A model generated the notes under the pieces. That model did not search any database. It saw only the letters and a list, made by a program, of their open reading frames with translations, and was not told where the DNA came from. The position numbers and the translations under genes were made by a program. A stretch of DNA of 64,000 nt from assembly GCF_021129305.1 (NCBI RefSeq), contig NZ_JAJOMB010000013.1, forward strand, positions 1 to 64,000, written 5' to 3'. This DNA comes from Kineosporia babensis (GTDB taxonomy: Bacteria; Actinomycetota; Actinomycetes; Actinomycetales; Kineosporiaceae). Positions 59,411-64,000 of this stretch are shown piece after piece; the stretch's first letter is position 1; each line of letters opens with the position of its first letter.

Positions 59411-59445
59411 AAGTTCCCCCGGAGGCGATGCTTCCGGGGGAACTT
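59411..59445 (+). terminator. murA terminator
   Basis: 13-bp perfect stem AAGTTCCCCCGGA / TCCGGGGGAACTT with a 9-nt loop, eight bases after the stop. Just downstream two direct near-repeats of about 30 bp (CGGAAAATAAAGGACGCG at 59455 and CGGAAATTGAAGGACGCG at 59503) occur without known meaning. Confidence 0.85.
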
Positions 59446-59549
59446 TCGTTTGCCCGGAAAATAAAGGACGCGCCGGTCACCTCACGTCTTCAGTGGTGCT
59501 CGCGGAAATTGAAGGACGCGGTGGCCGGGTCACCCGCGAGTGTGGCGTT

Positions 59550-59786
59550 TCAGGAGGTGGCCGGGTTTTCGGGGGCAGCAGAACGTTCGGCGGCGCCAAT
59601 GGTTCCCAGCGTGAGCCGGACGATCTCGTCGCCCTGCCGCTCGGCGCTCAGCCGCTGGCCCGGGCGCAGATGGCGCAGGCCGCTGTGCTCCAGGGCGCCG
59701 GTGCCGAAGGGCAGCACCTCGCCGGAATCGGTGAGGACGGAGCCGGAACCGGTCTCGGCGTCGTAGCGGTACACGGTGGCCTGCAC
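59550..59786 (-). CDS. small OB-fold/cold-shock-domain-like protein
   Basis: 78 aa, GTG 59786. TVYRYDAETGSGSVLTDSGEVLPFG, with GLRHLRPGQRLSAE further on, resembles the compact actinobacterial cold-shock-like proteins (strand, GxGSV turn, second strand), but the RNP motifs of CspA are not typical. A nucleic-acid or ligand-binding role is inferred only. Same direction as cofC, 40 bp after its stop. Confidence 0.65.
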   Translation of the reverse strand: MQATVYRYDAETGSGSVLTDSGEVLPFGTGALEHSGLRHLRPGQRLSAERQGDEIVRLTLGTIGAAERSAAPENPATS

Positions 59787-59826
59787 CCGTTCAGGGTAGT
59801 CAACTGCGCATCGTGATCGGCTGTTC

Positions 59827-60525
59827 TCAGCCCGGCGAAATTGCCCCGTCCTGCAGTAGTGCCCCGGTGCGCGGGCCCAGGCCGAGCGCGGCGGCGGCCC
59901 GCAGATCGGCCTGGGTGTCCACGTCCCGGCGGAGCGCGGGCAGGTCCAGTTCCAGCTTCAGGGCACCGGACTCGGCGTGCTTGCGGGCCGAGGAAGGGCC
60001 GAACGAGGGACGCATCCGGCCGGGTTCCCGGGCGGCCAGCAGCACGGTGCCGATGCCGTCCGCGTCCGGGACGAAGACCATGTCCGGAGCGGTTCGGCGG
60101 CTTGGGGGCGACGTTGTCAGGGCCTGAGAGGCGCTCTGCAGCGCCAGGTCCAGATCGGCCGGACGCAGAGCCGGAAGGTCGCCCAGCAGGACGGCACAGG
60201 GCCCCTCAAGGCCGCGCAGGCCGTCCTCGATCGCGGCGAGCAGGCCCGAGCCCGGCCGGGACTCACCCCGTACCTCTGCCCCCGCGGCCGTGGCCGAGCC
60301 GGTCAGAAGAGCATCGGCGGTGACCACCACGACCCGGCTCACGGCCGGCGTCGCCAGTACGGCGTCCAGGCAGTCCAGGGCGATTGCGGTGGCCAGCGCG
60401 GCCGGGGCGGCCAGCCGGGACTTGGCCTTCGGGCCACCCTTGAGCGGCAGCACCATCGTCCAGCCCGGCGACTGCGGCGCCGGTGGCCGGGCGCGCGTGC
60501 CGGGAGCACCGGCGTCCTCGATCAT
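59827..60525 (-). CDS. cofC: phosphoenolpyruvate/2-phospholactate guanylyltransferase (CofC/FbiD)
   Basis: 232 aa from the ATG at 60525 (GGAGG upstream). Makes the GDP-activated three-carbon precursor of coenzyme F420; in actinobacteria the substrate is reported to be phosphoenolpyruvate (FbiD). MobA-like fold: VLPLKGGPKAKSRL GTP-binding start, AVLLGDLPALRPADL metal-site aspartate, RPSFGPSSARKHAESGA in the last third. Other F420 genes are not in the window. Divergent from plsC. Confidence 0.88.
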   Translation of the reverse strand: MIEDAGAPGTRARPPAPQSPGWTMVLPLKGGPKAKSRLAAPAALATAIALDCLDAVLATPAVSRVVVVTADALLTGSATAAGAEVRGESRPGSGLLAAIEDGLRGLEGPCAVLLGDLPALRPADLDLALQSASQALTTSPPSRRTAPDMVFVPDADGIGTVLLAAREPGRMRPSFGPSSARKHAESGALKLELDLPALRRDVDTQADLRAAAALGLGPRTGALLQDGAISPG

Positions 60526-60626
60526 GGGTGCTGGGCCTCCTGGCCGCCGGCGGTGGACGGAATGCCGCTGCGGACACGGCAAGATGGTCCGATGCGGCGT
60601 GATCGGACTGCGGGTCGGTACCTGCG

Positions 60627-61433
60627 ATGCATGAGCTGAAGTCCCGGACTCGGAAGGTGGGAACGCTGGTGAGGAGGCGAAGGATCGGGCCGTGGTACCG
60701 GCTGGCCGTGATCCTGCTCAAACCCGTCCTGCTGCTGACGACGAAGAGGAACTGGCGGGGCGCGGAGAATCTTCCGGCCACCGGCGGGGTGGTCACGGTG
60801 TCCAACCACATCTCCCACTTCGACCCGTTCACCTACGGGCACTTCGTCTACGACAACGGCCGGCACCCGCGCTTCCTGGCGAAGGAGAGCCTGTTCCGGC
60901 TGCCGCTGCTGGGCCGGATCGTGCGGGGCGCCGGGCAGATCCCGGTCTACCGCGAGACCCGCGACGCCGGCGCAGCCTACTCGGCGGCGGTCGCGGCGGT
61001 GCGCCGAGGTGAACTGGTGGCCATCTTCCCCGAGGGCACGATCACCCGGGACCCGGCGTTGTGGCCGATGCGGGGCAAGAGCGGTGCGGTCCGGGTGGCG
61101 CTGGAAACCGGTGCCCCGCTGGTGCCGATCGCCCAGTGGGGTGCCCAGGACGTCCTTGCGCCGTACTCCCGGCGGTTTCGGCTCTACCCGCGCACCACCA
61201 GTTCGGTCGTCGCCGGGCCGCCGATCGACCTGAGCCCCTACCAGGGCCGGCCGATCACCGTGCCGCTGCTGGCCGAGGCCACCGAGCACGTGATGGACGT
61301 GCTCACCGGCCTGCTCGAGCAGATCCGGGACGAGCCGGCCCCGGCCCAGCGGCACGACCCCAGAACCACCGGGAAACCGCTTTACGGCAACCCGAACCAG
61401 AAAGCTCCCAAGCGGAAGAGGTCAGGTAGATGA
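60627..61433 (+). CDS. plsC: 1-acyl-sn-glycerol-3-phosphate acyltransferase (PlsC family)
   Basis: 268 aa, ATG 60627 (an internal in-frame GTG is possible). Acyltransferase boxes NHISHFD (His-Asp catalytic pair) and FPEGTITRD are intact, with an intermediate QIPVYRETRD box. Makes phosphatidic acid at the inner membrane face. The last 35 residues are basic. The stop overlaps gpsA (ATGA), coupling two steps of glycerophospholipid synthesis. Confidence 0.92.
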   Translation: MHELKSRTRKVGTLVRRRRIGPWYRLAVILLKPVLLLTTKRNWRGAENLPATGGVVTVSNHISHFDPFTYGHFVYDNGRHPRFLAKESLFRLPLLGRIVRGAGQIPVYRETRDAGAAYSAAVAAVRRGELVAIFPEGTITRDPALWPMRGKSGAVRVALETGAPLVPIAQWGAQDVLAPYSRRFRLYPRTTSSVVAGPPIDLSPYQGRPITVPLLAEATEHVMDVLTGLLEQIRDEPAPAQRHDPRTTGKPLYGNPNQKAPKRKRSGR

Positions 61434-62431
61434 GTCGGGTCGCGGTGATGGGCACGGGATCGTGGGGAACCACGTTCGCCATGGTGCTCGCGGATTCGGG
61501 CGCCAAGGTGACGATGTGGGGCCGGCGGGCCGAGGTCTGCGCCGAGATCGCCGAGGAGCACCGTAACCCGCAGTACCTGCCCGGCCTCGAGCTGCCCGCC
61601 ACGATCACCGCGAACCCGGACCCGGCGGTGGCGCTCGAGGGTGCCGACATCGTTGTGCTGGCGGTGCCCTCGCAGACCCTGCGCACCAATCTGAGTGCCT
61701 GGAAACCGTTCATCGGCTCGTCCGCGGTCACCGTGAGCCTGATGAAGGGTGTCGAGAAGGGCACCCTACGGCGGATGAGCGAGGTGATCGGCGAGGTCCT
61801 GGAGATCGGGCCGGAGCGCAACACCGTGGTCTCCGGGCCCAACCTGGCCACCGAGATCGCCGCCCGCCAGCCGACTGCCACGGTGGTCGCCTGCACCGAC
61901 CACAACACCGCGGAACTGGTGGCCGCGGCCTGCTCGGCGCCCTACTTCCGGCCCTACACCAACCACGACGTGATCGGCGTGGAACTGTCCGGCGCGGTGA
62001 AGAACGTGATCGCCCTGGCCGTGGGCATGGTCGAGGGGATGGGCCTGGGTGACAACTCGAAGGCCTCGATCATCACCCGCGGCCTGGCCGAGATCACCCG
62101 GCTGGGGGTGTCTCTCGGGGCCGAGCCGGCCACCTTCGCCGGGCTGGCGGGGATGGGCGACCTGGTCGCCACCTGCGCTTCTCCGCTCTCGCGGAACCGC
62201 ACCTTCGGGGTGCACCTGGGACAGGGGATGAGCGTGGACGAGACCGTCGCGATCACCAACCAGACCGCCGAAGGGGTCAAGAGCGCGGGGGCGATCCTCG
62301 GCCTGGCCAAGGCGCACGGGGTGGACATGCCGATCGCCGAGGCGGTCACCGGAGTGGTCTCCGGCGAGCTGCCGCTCTCGGAGCTGGCGCAGAGCCTGCT
62401 GTCTCGTCGTCGTAAGTCCGAGTTCGCCTGA
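61430..62431 (+). CDS. gpsA: NAD(P)-dependent glycerol-3-phosphate dehydrogenase
   Basis: Reduces dihydroxyacetone phosphate to sn-glycerol 3-phosphate for phospholipids. 333 aa. Rossmann start VAVMGTGSWGTTFAMVLA; VVSGPNLATEIA and the catalytic lysine in LSGAVKNVIALAVGM are family motifs; GLAGMGDLVATC and SRNRTFG follow. Overlaps plsC by 4 nt. Closed by the hairpin at 62454-62492. Confidence 0.96.
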   Translation: MSRVAVMGTGSWGTTFAMVLADSGAKVTMWGRRAEVCAEIAEEHRNPQYLPGLELPATITANPDPAVALEGADIVVLAVPSQTLRTNLSAWKPFIGSSAVTVSLMKGVEKGTLRRMSEVIGEVLEIGPERNTVVSGPNLATEIAARQPTATVVACTDHNTAELVAAACSAPYFRPYTNHDVIGVELSGAVKNVIALAVGMVEGMGLGDNSKASIITRGLAEITRLGVSLGAEPATFAGLAGMGDLVATCASPLSRNRTFGVHLGQGMSVDETVAITNQTAEGVKSAGAILGLAKAHGVDMPIAEAVTGVVSGELPLSELAQSLLSRRRKSEFA

Positions 62432-62453
62432 GGCGCGTTCACCGACCGACCCG

Positions 62454-62492
62454 GCCGCCCCGTCCCTAGTTCAAATTAGGGGACGGGGTGGC
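62454..62492. terminator. bidirectional terminator between gpsA and the cystathionine gene
   Basis: GCCGCCCCGTCCCTA / TAGGGGACGGGGTGGC pair with one bulge around TTCAAAT. The core GGACGGGGTGG recalls the hairpins at 43883 and 45752. Confidence 0.75.
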
Positions 62493-62524
62493 TGGTTTTG
62501 GTGCCTCGGTAGGAGGAGCGCTCG

Positions 62525-63679
62525 TCAGGAGGCAGATTCCAGGGCCTGGAGCAGATCGGCCCACAGGTCCTCGACGTCTTCGATACCGGTGGAGAGCCGG
62601 ATCAGCGTCTCCGGCACCAGAGTGGACTCCCCTCCGTGCCGGCGCCGCCGCTCCAGGGACGACTCCACCCCTCCGAGGCTGGTGGTGTGCACCCACAGCT
62701 GTGTGGCGGCGCAGACTTTTTCCGTCGCCTCCGCATTCCCGTCCAGCTCGAACGAAAGCATGGCGCCGAAGCCGCGCATCTGCCGCTTGGCCAGTTCGTG
62801 GCCGGGGTGCGAGGTCAGCCCGGGGTAGCGCACCTGGGTGACAGAGGGGTGATCGCTCAGCCGGCGGGCCAGTTCGGCCGCGTTAGCGCTCGCCCGATCC
62901 ACCCGAAGAGCCAGCGTGCGCAGCCCACGCAGCGCCAGCCAGGCCTCCATCGGGCCCGGAATCGCCCCGTTGATCGTGCGATGCCCGTGCAGGCGGGTCA
63001 AAAGACCGTCCGGGTCGCCGGTCTGCGCCACCACGATGCCGAGCAGGACGTCGGAGTGCCCGCTGAGGTACTTCGTCGCCGAATGCACCACCAGGTGTGC
63101 GCCCAGTGACAACGGTTGCTGCAGAAGGGGGGTGGCGAACGTGTTGTCGACCGCGCTCAGCACACCCTTCTCCCGAGCCGCGGCGATGATCGTGGCCAGG
63201 TCGCTCACGTCCATCATCGGGTTGGTCGGGCTCTCCAGGATCACCAGATCGGCGCCCTCCAGGGCCTGGATCACGACCTCCGTGTCGGCCGCCGGCACCG
63301 CTCGCACACTGAGTCGTCCGGCTGCGGCGAGTTCGGCCGACAGCTGCGCGGTTCCGGAGTAGGGCACGTCCGGGATCACCACTGTGCCACCCAGCGGCAC
63401 CAGGTTGAGCACGGCCGAGATCGCCGCCATCCCCGAGCCGAACGACAGCGCCGCGCCACCCTCCAGGGCGCCCACCGCGTCCTCCAGCGCCGTCCAGGTC
63501 GGGTTGCCCCAGCGGCCGTACCCCAGATCACCCGGCTGATGGGCGAAGTCGGAGGCGGTGTACGTAGAGGTCAGCACCACCGGGACGTTCATCGGCTGGT
63601 TCGCCGCGGCCGGCGGGCGGCCCGCGGTGACCGCCACGGTGGCCAGAGCCTGCCCGGCCCGGGAGATGTCGTCGCTCAT
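62525..63679 (-). CDS. cystathionine gamma-synthase/lyase family PLP enzyme
   Basis: 384 aa from the ATG at 63679. Cys/Met-metabolism fold: YGRWGNPTWTALEDAVGALEGG, the PLP lysine K203 in VVHSATKYLSGHSDVLLG, and C-terminal LGGVESSLERRRRH. The family tyrosine-arginine motif reads YGRWGNPT. Acts in transsulfuration, as gamma-synthase, gamma-lyase or methionine gamma-lyase; residues do not decide. Stands alone, divergent from ddl. Confidence 0.88.
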   Translation of the reverse strand: MSDDISRAGQALATVAVTAGRPPAAANQPMNVPVVLTSTYTASDFAHQPGDLGYGRWGNPTWTALEDAVGALEGGAALSFGSGMAAISAVLNLVPLGGTVVIPDVPYSGTAQLSAELAAAGRLSVRAVPAADTEVVIQALEGADLVILESPTNPMMDVSDLATIIAAAREKGVLSAVDNTFATPLLQQPLSLGAHLVVHSATKYLSGHSDVLLGIVVAQTGDPDGLLTRLHGHRTINGAIPGPMEAWLALRGLRTLALRVDRASANAAELARRLSDHPSVTQVRYPGLTSHPGHELAKRQMRGFGAMLSFELDGNAEATEKVCAATQLWVHTTSLGGVESSLERRRRHGGESTLVPETLIRLSTGIEDVEDLWADLLQALESAS

Positions 63680-63758
63680 GCGCACAGAGTAGGTGCGGTA
63701 CGGGTGCAGGGGTTCACCGGGATCGGGGGTGGCTGCGGGAACGGTACTCTCGCCGGTC

Positions 63759-64000
63759 ATGGACGCTATCCAGTCCGTGGATGCCACGGAAGCCAGCGCG
63801 ACCCCGGCCCGCAAGAGGCGGGTGGCAGTGCTGTTCGGCGGGCGCTCGAGCGAGCACGCGGTCAGCTGCGCCACCGCCTCGTCGGTGCTCAGCGCCATCG
63901 ACCGCGACGCCTACGAGGTGATCCCGATCGGCGTGACCCGCACCGGTCGCTGGGTTCTCGCCGCCGACGACCCGCAGCGCTGGGCGATCAGCGCCGGGGT
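63759..64000 (+). CDS. ddl: D-alanine-D-alanine ligase (5' part, cut by window end)
   Basis: 80 codons visible from the ATG at 63759. After a 20-residue lead come VAVLFGGRSSEHAVSCATASSVLSAID and VIPIGVTRTGRW, the N-terminal domain of Ddl, which joins two D-alanines for peptidoglycan. No stop before the window end. Position after gpsA agrees with gene order in Mycobacterium and Streptomyces; here the cystathionine gene is inserted between them. Confidence 0.9.
   Translation, partial: MDAIQSVDATEASATPARKRRVAVLFGGRSSEHAVSCATASSVLSAIDRDAYEVIPIGVTRTGRWVLAADDPQRWAISAG

Overview
The window is high-GC actinobacterial chromosome (Actinomycetota). The evidence is frequent GTG starts, ATGA/GTGA stop-start overlaps, actinobacterial versions of GatCAB, MurA, CimA, a lysine-tailed HU and an F420-pathway gene (cofC/fbiD). 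The backbone order (cysteine desulfurase, mnmA, MetE-like, ligA, gatCAB, ilvBNC, leuB, fumarylacetoacetase-like, tRNA-Gln/Glu, IclR, leuCD, hup, cofC, plsC, gpsA, ddl) resembles the conserved region around ligA-gatCAB-ilvBNC-leuCD-ddl known from Mycobacterium and Streptomyces. The genus cannot be fixed from the sequence; a Kineosporia-like organism is only a guess. No phage, CRISPR array or intact insertion sequence was seen.

Layout. 0-9 kb: tRNA thiolation (cysteine desulfurase + mnmA), an orphan histidine kinase, a VOC protein, a 169-bp full-length hairpin element, a MetE-like protein and ligA. 9-10.5 kb: two related membrane proteins without a recognised family; the second has thirteen tandem 12-residue aromatic repeats. 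10.5-20.4 kb: FAD dehydrogenase, nhaA converging on a cytoplasmic DsbA-like gene across a three-unit hairpin array, then gatC-gatA-gatB running straight into a GGDEF-EAL gene. 20.6-29.6 kb: a membrane acyltransferase with an 818-residue Tyr/Gly/Arg-rich low-complexity N-terminus, a sugar-dehydrogenase-like lipoprotein, a second acyltransferase without that extension, a CbiX/SirB-type chelatase, and an ECF-like sigma factor with a probable membrane partner. 29.6-36.8 kb: ilvD and two more GGDEF-EAL proteins. 36.9-45.7 kb: branched-chain amino acid block ilvB-ilvN-ilvC, leuB, ilvE, cimA. ilvB and cimA are each preceded by a short leader peptide carrying Leu/Val or Val/Ile codons and an intrinsic terminator, so both look attenuated. 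45.8-52.3 kb: secreted beta-propeller-like protein, a conserved actinobacterial protein, a fumarylacetoacetase-family protein and a fourth GGDEF-EAL protein. 52.3-64 kb: tRNA-Gln(CTG), tRNA-Glu(CTC), a small conserved protein, a second hairpin element, an NdgR-like IclR regulator divergent from leuCD, hupB, murA, a small OB-fold-like protein, cofC, plsC-gpsA, a cystathionine gamma-synthase/lyase and the start of ddl.

How the genes work together. Pyruvate and 2-oxobutyrate are taken to valine, leucine and isoleucine by IlvBNC, IlvD, IlvE, LeuB and LeuCD; CimA supplies 2-oxobutyrate from pyruvate. LeuA is not in the window. GatCAB and tRNA-Gln/tRNA-Glu are parts of the indirect Gln-tRNA route; gltX, often next to the tRNAs in relatives, is not seen here. 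Four membrane GGDEF-EAL proteins in 33 kb suggest a strong cyclic-di-GMP component.

Most interesting items: (1) two dispersed 167-169 bp hairpin elements at about 4.6 and 53.7 kb with covarying arms and an invariant internal loop; (2) the 12-residue-repeat membrane protein at 9.5-10.5 kb; (3) the sticker-and-spacer-like Tyr-rich tail on a membrane acyltransferase; (4) the paired Ile/Val/Leu attenuators; (5) several hairpin-repeat families in intergenic spaces.
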